Assembly (NCBI GenBank): GCA_047624005.1
Contig: JBLHPE010000024.1
Coordinates: forward strand, 1 to 26,473
DNA length: 26,473 bases
Reading direction: 5' to 3'
Source of the DNA: Ascidiaceihabitans sp047624005
GTDB lineage: Bacteria > Pseudomonadota > Alphaproteobacteria > Rhodobacterales > Rhodobacteraceae
This document shows, piece after piece, positions 15,940 through 23,121 of the stretch (position 1 is the stretch's first letter; the number at the start of each line of letters is the position of its first letter). The position numbers and the translations under genes were made by a program. The notes beneath the pieces are model-generated. The model saw nothing but the letters and a program-made list of their open reading frames with translations. It did no database searches and was not told where the DNA came from.

Positions 15940-16349
15940 AGGGCGGTGAACGCAAGCGCACCCGCACTGGCCAACGACAGCTCATACGTCGCCTCACCAT
16001 TGTGCGACCCACTGTATTCAACAGCCGTTACCTGAAACGGGCCCTCGACAATGCCAAAGTCGGGAATGATCACCTGAAAATCGGGGGTTTCGCCGTCAAA
16101 GAACAATTGACGCGCACGTTCATCCGTGCCCTCGTCCTTGAACACACCAGATCCCGAGATCGCGGCAGATCGCACGCCAGCGCCGCTTAACAACTCGCGC
16201 CAGCCACCTTGGCTTTCCAAGCTCGTCACATCAACCGTTTCAGCGTTGAAACTGACACGTGTGGCACGCAGCCCTGCAATCGTTTCAAACTGACCATCCG
16301 ACGTCATATCAACCTTAACCAAAAGGTCTTTACCATTTTGAGCAACCAT
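15936..16349 (-). CDS. g9: GTA major tail (tube) protein g9
   Basis: A 137-residue major tail protein that polymerises into the tail tube. Family marks are MVAQNGKDLLVKVD at the start, the RVSFNAETVDVTSLESQGGWRELL segment split over about 30-55, and SGSGVFKDE. The ATG at 16349 is chosen because GGAG lies about six bases before it; an earlier in-frame ATG at 16361 would place the ribosome binding site inside the gene. It is separated from g8 by 33 bases and overlaps g10 by four. Intact. Confidence 0.9.
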   Translation of the reverse strand: MVAQNGKDLLVKVDMTSDGQFETIAGLRATRVSFNAETVDVTSLESQGGWRELLSGAGVRSAAISGSGVFKDEGTDERARQLFFDGETPDFQVIIPDFGIVEGPFQVTAVEYSGSHNGEATYELSLASAGALAFTAL

Positions 16350-16382
16350 GAGGTTCTCCAATCATATCTAAATTTAAGGGGT

Positions 16383-16793
16383 CTATTCGTCTTCGACCCG
16401 CGCCTTAAAGCGCAGATCAATCCGCCGGCCACTTGCGCCATCAATGCGGGCAGCAGTAGCACGTTCAAATGTCATCAAAACCAAACGACCACGCGACAGT
16501 GTCAAATCAGCGCCATGCAACACGTCACTGACAACGCCAGCAGCAACCTTCACGGCAGCAAACGCAGGGGTGTCACTGACAACGCTCACGCTAAATCGAT
16601 GCACTGCACCAACACCCGTTGAATCCGAGGCATCAACAACCGTCTCAGGCCCTAAGCTGACATACATCGGTGGCAACGCACCCACAGGCAACGCGTCATA
16701 AATCGCGTCGCCGACAATGGCGAACAGCGCGACATCATCCGCAAGCGCCTGATACACAGCTGATTGCAAGGCCGTGGAAAGAGCATAACTCAT
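16383..16793 (-). CDS. g8: GTA tail terminator protein g8 (DUF3168)
   Basis: A 136-residue DUF3168 family protein, by homology the tail terminator ring that joins tail tube and head neck. Typical features are the N-terminal ALQSAVYQALADDVALFAIV, AIYDALPVGALPPMYVSLGPE, and the C-terminal strand pair ending RIDLRFKARVEDE. It overlaps g7 by four bases (ATGA). The length and all family segments are present, so it should be functional. Confidence 0.88.
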   Translation of the reverse strand: MSYALSTALQSAVYQALADDVALFAIVGDAIYDALPVGALPPMYVSLGPETVVDASDSTGVGAVHRFSVSVVSDTPAFAAVKVAAGVVSDVLHGADLTLSRGRLVLMTFERATAARIDGASGRRIDLRFKARVEDE

Positions 16794-17128
16794 ACCACCA
16801 CCTCTTCATCCACAAAGCAGACCAGATACGGCGCGACCCCCGCACGTTCTGCCACAGCACGTATGTTGAAAAGCCGTGTGCCATCGCGAAACCGTTGACC
16901 GGCCATTGGGCGTTCTGGATGACCTACAAGGGCCGAACGCACAGTGACCTTATACGTGACCGCCGACACAGGGGCACCGCCCTGTACAGCCTCACCACCA
17001 GAGCGCAGCAATACCTCGCACCACATCGCGCCCAGTTCTAACCAACTTTCGGTGAAACCACCCGCACCATCAGGTTGGCGCACAGGGCTGTCCAGATACA
17101 TCAAGCGGCCAAGCCGCGGCAGGCTCAT
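16790..17128 (-). CDS. g7: GTA head closure (stopper) protein g7
   Basis: A 112-residue head-tail adaptor of the phage head closure family, placed by homology between the connector g6 and the tail terminator g8. It carries the LGRLMYLDSPVRQPDGAGG start and the AGQRFRDGTRLFNIRAVAE motif of the family. It overlaps g6 and g8 by four bases on each side, giving tight coupling of the three neck proteins. Intact. Confidence 0.88.
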   Translation of the reverse strand: MSLPRLGRLMYLDSPVRQPDGAGGFTESWLELGAMWCEVLLRSGGEAVQGGAPVSAVTYKVTVRSALVGHPERPMAGQRFRDGTRLFNIRAVAERAGVAPYLVCFVDEEVVV

Positions 17129-17724
17129 CGCCCGCCTCCTGTCCCTAGGCGCATCACCTTATAGCGTTCAATCAGGCTGCTGACCCCAAAGGGCATACAG
17201 CCATCGCTTAACGATGTTTCATTGCGGTACTCGTAGTAATGCGCGGCCAATAACATCACAGCTTGGCGCAGATCAGCGGGAATATCCCCCCAGACTTCAC
17301 CAAACCCGGCCTGAAAGGTCACAACCACCGCACCAGCGGTTGGAATACTTGGCAAACACGCGCCAACGGACCGAACACGCGGACGCGATTGATCCTGTTC
17401 CAGCCAGTACAGGTCGTTCGCAACTGGCACACGCGACCCATCACGCAACACCATTTCCATTTCTGTAATCACCTGAACAGGGGCCACTGGCAAAGCCTGC
17501 GCCGACAAATCACGCCACATCGTCAGATTCCAACTGAAATCACGGCGCAACATCATCTTACCAGTCCGGGCCTCAATCGCGGCCATTGCAGCACGCAAAA
17601 AGCCACGCAATACCTCGTCTTGCAAGGTATCGGTGCCAAAACCCGATCCAACACGCAAATGCGCTTTGAATTCATCAACGGGCAACACCGCGTCGGGCAC
17701 CGTCGTTTCTTCGATTAACATCAT
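17125..17724 (-). CDS. g6: GTA head-tail connector (adaptor) protein g6
   Basis: A 199-residue connector protein of the phage gp6 / phiE125 gp8-like family that binds below the portal. It has AVLPVDEFKAHLRVGSG, GFLRAAMAAIEARTGKMMLRRDF, and the C-terminal PADLRQAVMLLAAHYYEYRNE typical of the family. Two neighbouring ATG codons (17724 and 17721) are possible; TGGAG lies about seven bases upstream of the first. It follows the capsid gene after 162 bases that contain a large inverted repeat, so it is the first gene of the neck and tail block. Confidence 0.9.
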   Translation of the reverse strand: MMLIEETTVPDAVLPVDEFKAHLRVGSGFGTDTLQDEVLRGFLRAAMAAIEARTGKMMLRRDFSWNLTMWRDLSAQALPVAPVQVITEMEMVLRDGSRVPVANDLYWLEQDQSRPRVRSVGACLPSIPTAGAVVVTFQAGFGEVWGDIPADLRQAVMLLAAHYYEYRNETSLSDGCMPFGVSSLIERYKVMRLGTGGGR

Positions 17725-17766
17725 GGAACAACTCCAGTTTTATCCCTGCCCCACCAAAACAAAGAA

Positions 17767-17841
17767 CCGGACGTGTACCCATTTCGTTGCTCGGACGGAG
17801 GGAGCAGCTAGACAACGAAATGGAAAATGGCACACGCCCGG
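17767..17841 (-). terminator. Large hairpin between capsid gene g5 and g6, candidate partial terminator
   Basis: An inverted repeat has three aligned blocks: CCGG (17767-17770) with 17838-17841, CGTGT (17772-17776) with 17832-17836, and an 11-bp perfect block CCATTTCGTTG (17779-17789) with 17813-17823. The loop is 23 bases. On the minus strand it is followed by TTCTTTGTTTT. A smaller GGGG/CCCC hairpin lies upstream at 17848-17869. The position just after the capsid gene suits a terminator or RNA-stability element that raises capsid over tail expression. Confidence 0.6.
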
Positions 17842-17886
17842 AAAGACGGATGGGGAATTTCCCCCACCCGCCATCACGGCTGCGGT

Positions 17887-19065
17887 TTAAGCAGTCTCGA
17901 ATTTCAGCAGCTTGATGGCTGCAAAATCGCTGACATCACCACCAACGCGCTTGGTCGCATAGAACAAGACGTGGGGTTTGGCTGAAAACGGGTCACGCAA
18001 GACGCGCAAATCAGGACGCTCGGCAACCGTGTAACCAGCTGTAAAATCACCAAAGGCAATTGCATAGCCATCTGTGGACGCATCCGGCATATCCTCGGCA
18101 ACTAACACTGGATATCCCATCAACGTTGCAGGCTGACCCGCTGCCAGGCCATCAGACCACAAGAAGCGGCCATCATTGTCTTTCAGCTTGCGCACCAGAC
18201 CCGCGGTTTTGGAATTCATCACAAAGGCCGCGTTGGCACGATATTCCGCACCCAGTGCATAAACCACGTCGATGATGGATTCAGCCGTGACATCGCCGTC
18301 GACACCAGTCGGGACATAGCCAAGATTGCCCCAAGCCCAGATGCCGTCATCCACAGCCGTATGGGCCAAGAACCCTTTAGGCTTATCAATACCATCACCG
18401 TTCACAAATGACGCAGCTTCGGCGCGGGCGAACTTGTCCGCAATACGGCCAGCCAGCCAACCCTCGATATCAAACGCGCTGTCATCCAACAGACGCTGTG
18501 ACGTCTTTGGCAAGGCGGACAATTCGTGCAATGGAATGGTAATACGGTCGATCTGCGGGGTTGCACCCTCAGTAACCGTGGACGTTTCAGTGGCCCAGCC
18601 AGTGCCAACATCCGAATGGTCCACAAGCACGTCATAAGACGTTGCCTCCACATGGACCACAGACGCAATTGCGCGGATGGACGCCGTGGCATTCAGCACC
18701 GATTTCACTATCTCCGACGTCTGCGGATCCACCAAATATCCACCATCGCTGTTCACAACCGTGGACAGGCCTTTGACTTCTACTTCCAGCCCACGCAGGG
18801 CATCATCATCACCCGAACGCAAATAGGCGTTAAACGCTTTTTGATGCGGCGCACCGATGTCTGTGGCACCCGCCAATGGTGTACGAAGTGCAGTGTTTGT
18901 TTTACGGTCCAGCATGTTCAGTCGCTCTTCTGTTTGTTGAAGTTTGGTTTCAATGTCGGCTTTAAAGCCTTTGAAGTTGCTCACAAAGTTGTTCACGGCT
19001 TGGCGTGCATCTTGGGCAGGAGACAAAACTTCCCCGGCCCGAGACTTCGTCTCGGTCTTGCTCAT
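17887..19065 (-). CDS. g5: GTA major capsid protein g5 (HK97 fold)
   Basis: A 392-residue HK97-family major capsid protein that forms the GTA head shell. The N-terminal part (about 1-100) is a helical, coiled-coil-like scaffolding region (VNNFVSNFKGFKADIETKLQ, EERLNMLDRK) that is normally removed by the prohead protease. The shell domain follows with GGYLVDPQTSEIVKSVL, GTGWATETSTVTEG, RLLDDSAFDIEGWLAGRIAD, FVNGDGIDKPKGFL and the C-terminal FYATKRVGGDVSDFAAIKLL. GAGGA precedes the ATG by about seven bases, and the gap to g4 is 33 bases. The gene is intact and of usual length. Confidence 0.96.
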   Translation of the reverse strand: MSKTETKSRAGEVLSPAQDARQAVNNFVSNFKGFKADIETKLQQTEERLNMLDRKTNTALRTPLAGATDIGAPHQKAFNAYLRSGDDDALRGLEVEVKGLSTVVNSDGGYLVDPQTSEIVKSVLNATASIRAIASVVHVEATSYDVLVDHSDVGTGWATETSTVTEGATPQIDRITIPLHELSALPKTSQRLLDDSAFDIEGWLAGRIADKFARAEAASFVNGDGIDKPKGFLAHTAVDDGIWAWGNLGYVPTGVDGDVTAESIIDVVYALGAEYRANAAFVMNSKTAGLVRKLKDNDGRFLWSDGLAAGQPATLMGYPVLVAEDMPDASTDGYAIAFGDFTAGYTVAERPDLRVLRDPFSAKPHVLFYATKRVGGDVSDFAAIKLLKFETA

Positions 19066-19098
19066 ACGCAGGTCCTCAATGTTGAAAATTTAGGCGGC

Positions 19099-19662
19099 TT
19101 AAGTACGCGCCAATTCAGCCGAAAGCCCTTCAAAGGCCGTCGCTATGTCCCGCAGGCTTTCATCTTCAGACGTTGATACATCCTCAGATTTGGCCGCCAC
19201 ACGGGCACTGGGCAGCATCGGGAAAGTGACAAGCGACACCTCCCAAAGCTCCAGTTCCTCCAAAAGCCGCTGGCCCTTGGTATTCTTGCTAGCACGAACC
19301 GTGCGATAACCGATCGAAAGCCCATCGATGGCCCTCGCCTCGATCAACGCCGCCGCCTCGCGCCCCTTTGCGATGGTGTCCAGAAGACGCCCTTTGACCC
19401 ACAGGCCCTTGGCATCCTCGCGGACCTCGTCCCAAACGCCGATGGGTTGGGACGGATCATGCTGCCACAGCATCTTGATGCTGCGACCCGCACCTGACAA
19501 CGCAGTAAGCGAGCGAGCATACGCCCCCTTGCCCACAATATCACCGCCCTGATCCGTGGCTCCAAACAGACTGGCGTATCCTTCGATCACCAGCCCTTCT
19601 TGCACCTGCAAACCCTCGCCGAATTTGGCAAACTTGTGCTCTAACGTGGTGTCCAATTGCAT
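19099..19662 (-). CDS. g4: GTA prohead protease g4 (HK97 family)
   Basis: A 187-residue prohead maturation protease of the HK97 family (herpesvirus assemblin-like fold) that trims the capsid N-terminus. The family core is present: GYASLFGATDQGGDIV, KMLWQHDPSQPIGVWDE with the catalytic His, and DGLSIGYRTV with the nucleophilic Ser, then LELWEVSLVTFPMLPSA. The ATG at 19662 has a strong AAAGGAGG about six bases upstream, so it can be made on its own. The same frame is, however, open upstream into g3.5 because of a frameshift there, so a fused g3.5-g4 protein of about 279 residues could also be produced. See the pseudogene entry for g3.5. Confidence 0.93.
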   Translation of the reverse strand: MQLDTTLEHKFAKFGEGLQVQEGLVIEGYASLFGATDQGGDIVGKGAYARSLTALSGAGRSIKMLWQHDPSQPIGVWDEVREDAKGLWVKGRLLDTIAKGREAAALIEARAIDGLSIGYRTVRASKNTKGQRLLEELELWEVSLVTFPMLPSARVAAKSEDVSTSEDESLRDIATAFEGLSAELART

Positions 19663-19703
19663 GGCACCCTCCTTTATTGTGAAACCTCTGTGCAGCGATT
19701 TCC

Positions 19704-19938
19704 CTAATTGGGGATCGCGACCATAAACGACTGAAACGCTTGGGCCAAAACTACAGCCGCCACGCCGTAAACCGTAAACCGTAAACCACAGGCGCTTTTC
19801 CAACCGCTCAATCAACTCTTCCAGCTTATCAAGACGGATGTTGATGTGATCAAAATGGACCTGCGCCACCCGTTCATGGGCCTGCAACCTGATCCCCGGC
19901 CCGCATTCAAATCGATCCGAATACAGATTCTCAGTCAT
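19704..19938 (-). pseudogene. GTA gene g3.5, frameshifted by expansion of a 7-bp repeat
   Basis: Small GTA protein of unknown role encoded between portal and protease. Its first 56 codons are normal: HERVAQVHFDHINIRLDKL, then IERLEKRLWFTVYG, a helix with regular charge pattern. At 19767-19787 the plus strand has three tandem GTAAACC units. Removing one unit restores LWFTVYGVAAVVLAQAF and a TAG at 19706-19704, giving a 75-residue protein with a C-terminal hydrophobic segment. With three units the frame changes after codon 56 and runs without a stop into g4. The ATG at 19938 has GGAAGG upstream and overlaps the portal stop by eight bases. It may be a lesion, a reversible switch or a sequencing error. 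Confidence 0.8.
19767..19787. repeat. Three tandem copies of GTAAACC inside g3.5
   Basis: Three exact 7-base units in a row, at 19767-19773, 19774-19780 and 19781-19787. The unit length is not a multiple of three, so each gain or loss changes the reading frame of g3.5. Two copies would give the family-like protein and three give a fusion frame with g4. Confidence 0.95.
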
Positions 19939-21118
19939 CGCCACTGCCTTCCACCACAGCTGGCAAACCCAACAAACTGCGTTTCTCCGCTTGGGTCAAA
20001 AAGGCCGCATCCGACACACGACGCCATTGTGAATCGCGTTCTGCCGACAATGCAGGCACCTGATCCAAATCAGGCTTCAGCTCGACCACTTCACCAATCT
20101 GCGCCCCCAGCCAATCCGCCAAAGAAGCCGCCACACGGGTCGCCAATGGCAGAACCGTCAGGCGATAAAACGCGCGGTGCGCTTCTTGATAGTTTGAATA
20201 AGTCGCATCCCCCTGAATTCCGATGAGCATCGGAGGCACACCAAAGGCCAATGCAATCTCACGCGCAGCGGATTCCTTGGTCTTCTGGAATTCCATATCG
20301 GAGGGTGAAAAACCCATAGGTTTCCAATCCAATCCACCCTCCAACAACATCGGACGGCCCGCATTACGGGCTCCTTGATGGTGGCTTTCCATTTCAGACA
20401 CCAAACGATCATACTGATCTGTGCTCATACCACCCTGACCTTCAGCGCCTTTGTAAATGATCGCACCAGATGGGCGGGCCGCATTGTCCAGCAGCGCCTT
20501 TGACCAGCGCGAGGCCGAATTGTGTACATCCACAGCCATCGCCGCCGCCTGCATCGGGCTAAAACCATAGTGATCATCTTGCGGATGAAAACTCTTGATA
20601 TGACAGATCGGCGAACCCGCTTCCGTCACATTAAAGCGATGCTTACGGCCCCCAACTGCATACTCATACCCAACAGGCCAACCATCCGCGCCGGGAACAA
20701 CCGACATGCGATCCGACCGTAAAACATGCAGTTCTAACGGCGTACCATCTTCGCCCTTCACCACCTCAACATAGCCATTGCCGGATAGCAAAATCTGGCC
20801 AAACAACGCCTCCATCAACTCTGCGCGGCCCTGCGCGGCATTTGGATGGGTCACCAGATCCAACAGAGGATGCACGTCATAACGACGCTCCCGATCCTGC
20901 AAAACCAAAGGCAGCGCCGCCGCCGCTTCAGCGATCAACTTAACGGATCGAAACCCAACTGGATTGCTCGAAAATCCCGTGCGGGTCAAAGACACCACAT
21001 CACGCGGGCTCCACGCCACACGACCCGAGGTCTGATAAGACACCACTGGCCCTGTCGCACTTGCCTTAACTTCAGGCACATCCACATTTCTTCCGCGCCG
21101 CAAAAAATCAAAAACCAT
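19931..21118 (-). CDS. g3: GTA portal protein g3 (HK97 family)
   Basis: A 395-residue phage portal protein of the HK97 family, the dodecameric ring through which DNA enters and leaves the head. It shows the expected order: TGFSSNPVGFRSVKLIAEAA, LMEALFGQILLSGNGYVEVV, SFHPQDDHYGFSPMQAAAMA, the clip region, and AFGVPPMLIGIQGDATYSNY near residue 310 with LPLATRVAASLADWLG. The ATG at 21118 is chosen because AGGAG lies about eight bases upstream; the 16 codons further up are not family-like. Its end overlaps g3.5 by eight bases. It follows the terminase gene after 135 bases that contain a terminator-like hairpin. Confidence 0.94.
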   Translation of the reverse strand: MVFDFLRRGRNVDVPEVKASATGPVVSYQTSGRVAWSPRDVVSLTRTGFSSNPVGFRSVKLIAEAAAALPLVLQDRERRYDVHPLLDLVTHPNAAQGRAELMEALFGQILLSGNGYVEVVKGEDGTPLELHVLRSDRMSVVPGADGWPVGYEYAVGGRKHRFNVTEAGSPICHIKSFHPQDDHYGFSPMQAAAMAVDVHNSASRWSKALLDNAARPSGAIIYKGAEGQGGMSTDQYDRLVSEMESHHQGARNAGRPMLLEGGLDWKPMGFSPSDMEFQKTKESAAREIALAFGVPPMLIGIQGDATYSNYQEAHRAFYRLTVLPLATRVAASLADWLGAQIGEVVELKPDLDQVPALSAERDSQWRRVSDAAFLTQAEKRSLLGLPAVVEGSGDD

Positions 21119-21164
21119 GACAGTCGCTCCTATGTTTTCCCAAGTCGGCGCTGGTCCCGCCAAC

Positions 21165-21194
21165 AAAAAAGGCGACGCTTAATCAGCAGACGCC
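21165..21194 (-). terminator. Terminator-like hairpin with T6 between g2 and g3
   Basis: On the minus strand GGCG at 21194-21191 pairs with CGCC at 21174-21171. One mismatch, one further pair, a bulge and a three-bp GCT/AGC stem follow around a five-base loop. Directly after the stem come six Ts (21170-21165). The shape is that of a modest intrinsic terminator inside the GTA operon. The stem is imperfect, so strength is uncertain. The rest of the 135-base gap shows nothing else besides the g3 ribosome binding site. Confidence 0.5.
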
Positions 21195-21253
21195 CCAAAT
21201 TCTTTGTTCTTTAAATTTCCAAATCCACCCGAACCAGCAGGGGGACAGGCGTG

Positions 21254-22633
21254 TTACAACGAACGCACCTTAGGCCGTCGCCAAACCGCCGCAGGTTCAA
21301 TCATCAACTCATGCAACGCCCACACCAGCGCATCCACACGGTCTGGCGAGCCATCCCCTTCGTACCCACGCGACGTCATGCGGGTCATCTGATCCTCTAA
21401 CGCGTCCAGTTTTCCAGTGACGTGAGAAACACGGCCCTGTTCATACAGCGCCGCCACAGGTTCTGCTCTAGCAACCTTGCCCCTTGACGCATGCACCGCC
21501 TTATAAGGCACCAACGGATCAACCTGACGGATCACCTCTGCCACCATTTGACCGCCTTGATTAACCTCAGCCACCAAACGATCCGCACCATACTGCTCCA
21601 TCGCGGCAATCGCGGCCTTAGCCCAACCCGACGGTCCCAACCCCGCAACCGTGCAATCGGCCAAGACATAGCTGCGCCAATCCTGCGGCGGTCCTTTGGT
21701 CACGGCACCAACCACAACGATGCCGCATTCGTCCGCGTTTGCGCCACTGCTGACCACTGGGTCCACAGCCACAACAACACGGTCCATAACCGGAGGCTTC
21801 GCAACCTGCGCCATTTCAATCATCTCGCTTGTCCACAACGCGCCCTCAGCGTCTGACAACAACACGCCGTCCAACTCCTGTCGACCCAATCGCGTACCCG
21901 CATACCGTCGACGCACCTCATCCAAAAACGATCCCGCCAGATGGGCCTTGTTCGCTTCGGTTTTGGCATGTGTCACCACCGTCGATGGGGCCTCTAGTAA
22001 AGACTTCAAAACCCCAACATTGCGCGGCGTCGTCGTTACACAAACCTGCGGTTGATCACCAAGACGCAAAGCAAATTGCAACTGATCCCACGCCTCCTGT
22101 CCACGTTTCCATTTGGCCAACTCATCCACCCAAGCCGCGTCAAACTGCGGCCCCCGCAACCCCTCAGGGTCATGGGCTGTGTGGACAGACGCCACCGCAC
22201 CATTCGGCCAAACCAGACGTTTGCGCGTGGCCTGCCAAGTTGGGCGACGATCTGGGGGCGAACACGCCATAATCCCGCTGTCGCCAAAAATCATAACCTC
22301 GCGAACCTGATCAATGGTCTCCCCGACCAAAGCGACCCGCGAACACGCGCCCATATCCAATGGTCGCGGCCCCTCAACGCGCGACCGGACCCATTCAGCA
22401 CCTGCGCGGGTTTTACCAGCACCGCGCCCTCCCATGATGACCCAAGTGCGCCAATCCTCGACACCCTGAGGGGGCAGTTGATGCTCCATCGCCCAGAACT
22501 CAAACAAAAAAGGGAGAGCTAAAAGCTCTCCCTCCTCCATCTCATCCAGAAACTGGACCTGAACATCTGGCGGCGCGCAGGCGATCCAGTTGGCACCCAA
22601 TCTTAGATCGGGCTTGTTCAAGATCAAGGGCAT
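21254..22633 (-). CDS. g2: GTA terminase large subunit g2
   Basis: Packaging motor and nuclease of the GTA, 459 residues. The ATPase part has Walker A GGRGAGKTRAG at about 68-78 and a Walker B-like AAWVDELAKW; the nuclease part has VVVAVDPVVSSGANADECG with the first metal-binding Asp and later conserved acidic residues. Start choice is uncertain: the ATG at 22633 has AAGGGA close upstream and keeps an N-terminal WIACAPPDVQVQFLDEM segment that matches relatives, but it overlaps g1 by 92 bases. The ATG at 22540, one base after the g1 stop, would give 428 residues. In GTA the enzyme packages about headful-size fragments of host DNA, so sequence-specific cutting is not expected. Confidence 0.93.
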   Translation of the reverse strand: MPLILNKPDLRLGANWIACAPPDVQVQFLDEMEEGELLALPFLFEFWAMEHQLPPQGVEDWRTWVIMGGRGAGKTRAGAEWVRSRVEGPRPLDMGACSRVALVGETIDQVREVMIFGDSGIMACSPPDRRPTWQATRKRLVWPNGAVASVHTAHDPEGLRGPQFDAAWVDELAKWKRGQEAWDQLQFALRLGDQPQVCVTTTPRNVGVLKSLLEAPSTVVTHAKTEANKAHLAGSFLDEVRRRYAGTRLGRQELDGVLLSDAEGALWTSEMIEMAQVAKPPVMDRVVVAVDPVVSSGANADECGIVVVGAVTKGPPQDWRSYVLADCTVAGLGPSGWAKAAIAAMEQYGADRLVAEVNQGGQMVAEVIRQVDPLVPYKAVHASRGKVARAEPVAALYEQGRVSHVTGKLDALEDQMTRMTSRGYEGDGSPDRVDALVWALHELMIEPAAVWRRPKVRSL

Positions 22634-22889
22634 AGCCGTTCCCTTGGGCAATACCAGCTTGTGTGCGTCTACATTGCGCAAGGTTGTTCTCCAATTTCTG
22701 ACAAAGGGCGATCTGGGACGTTAAGTCCGTTGCCACCCGTTTTACATCTGCTGCGTTCACATCCTCCCCGGCGGCGGCCTGTTTTTCCAGGCTCTCAAAG
22801 CGATGCCGTAAATCACGTACAATTGTTACGACAGAGGCCAGCAACTCTTGGGTGCTGGCCAAATCCTCATCCGGGTTTATTAGGGTCAT
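22542..22889 (-). CDS. g1: GTA small terminase g1
   Basis: A 115-residue small terminase-like protein, the first gene of the cluster. It is largely helical, with two coiled-coil-like stretches (TQELLASVVTIVRDLRHRFE at 13-32 and LTSQIALCQKLENNLAQCRR at about 60-80) and a conserved-looking C-terminus QLDRLRAARCSGPVSG. The R. capsulatus g1 product was shown to be the small terminase; the present call rests on position and shape. GAGG lies 12 bases before the ATG, which is long, and weak translation is possible. The 3' end overlaps the preferred start of g2. Confidence 0.82.
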   Translation of the reverse strand: MTLINPDEDLASTQELLASVVTIVRDLRHRFESLEKQAAAGEDVNAADVKRVATDLTSQIALCQKLENNLAQCRRTQAGIAQGNGYALDLEQARSKIGCQLDRLRAARCSGPVSG

Positions 22890-22940
22890 AGGGGTCGTTT
22901 ACCTCTCAAATGATAGGAACGGCTCCACACGAGAGAAACG

Positions 22941-22973
22941 AAAAAACGGCGCGCCAGATACCCCTGACGGCCG
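22941..22973 (-). terminator. Terminator-like hairpin with T6 in the leader of the GTA operon
   Basis: On the minus strand CGGCCGTCAG (22973-22964), a six-base loop, then CTGGCG, one bulged C and GCCG (to 22947) form a ten-pair stem with one G-T pair, followed directly by six Ts (22946-22941). It lies about 25-50 bases after the expected transcription start and about 50 bases before the g1 ATG. This is a classical intrinsic terminator form placed between a promoter and its first gene, so it could act as an attenuator. Confidence 0.65.
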
Positions 22974-23001
22974 CTTACCCACTTCTTCTAGCTTGACACA
23001 A

Positions 23002-23030
23002 CTTATACTTATGGCCGTTCGCAAAGTCAA
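23002..23030 (-). promoter_or_regulatory. Sigma70-type promoter upstream of the GTA operon
   Basis: On the minus strand TTGACT (23030-23025) and TATAAG (23007-23002) are 17 bases apart, close to consensus. The start site would fall near 22995, about 105 bases before the g1 ATG. In R. capsulatus the cluster is activated by the regulator GafA; I see no site here that I can assign to it. Confidence 0.6.
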
Positions 23031-23121
23031 GCGAAATCAAACGAACTGGACACCCTAACCGTGCGGTACTATTAACAAATTACTAATTTTATGATAAAAA
23101 TTTTCACACTTAGTAGACGTT

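Noticed and set aside
8525..22889. Active prophage
   Set aside because: No integrase, repressor, replication, holin or lysis gene is present, and no attachment repeats were seen. Gene order matches the R. capsulatus-type GTA cluster beside cysE.
22993..22998. TTGACA on the plus strand as a divergent promoter
   Set aside because: No acceptable -10 element lies 16-18 bases downstream, and no plus-strand gene follows.
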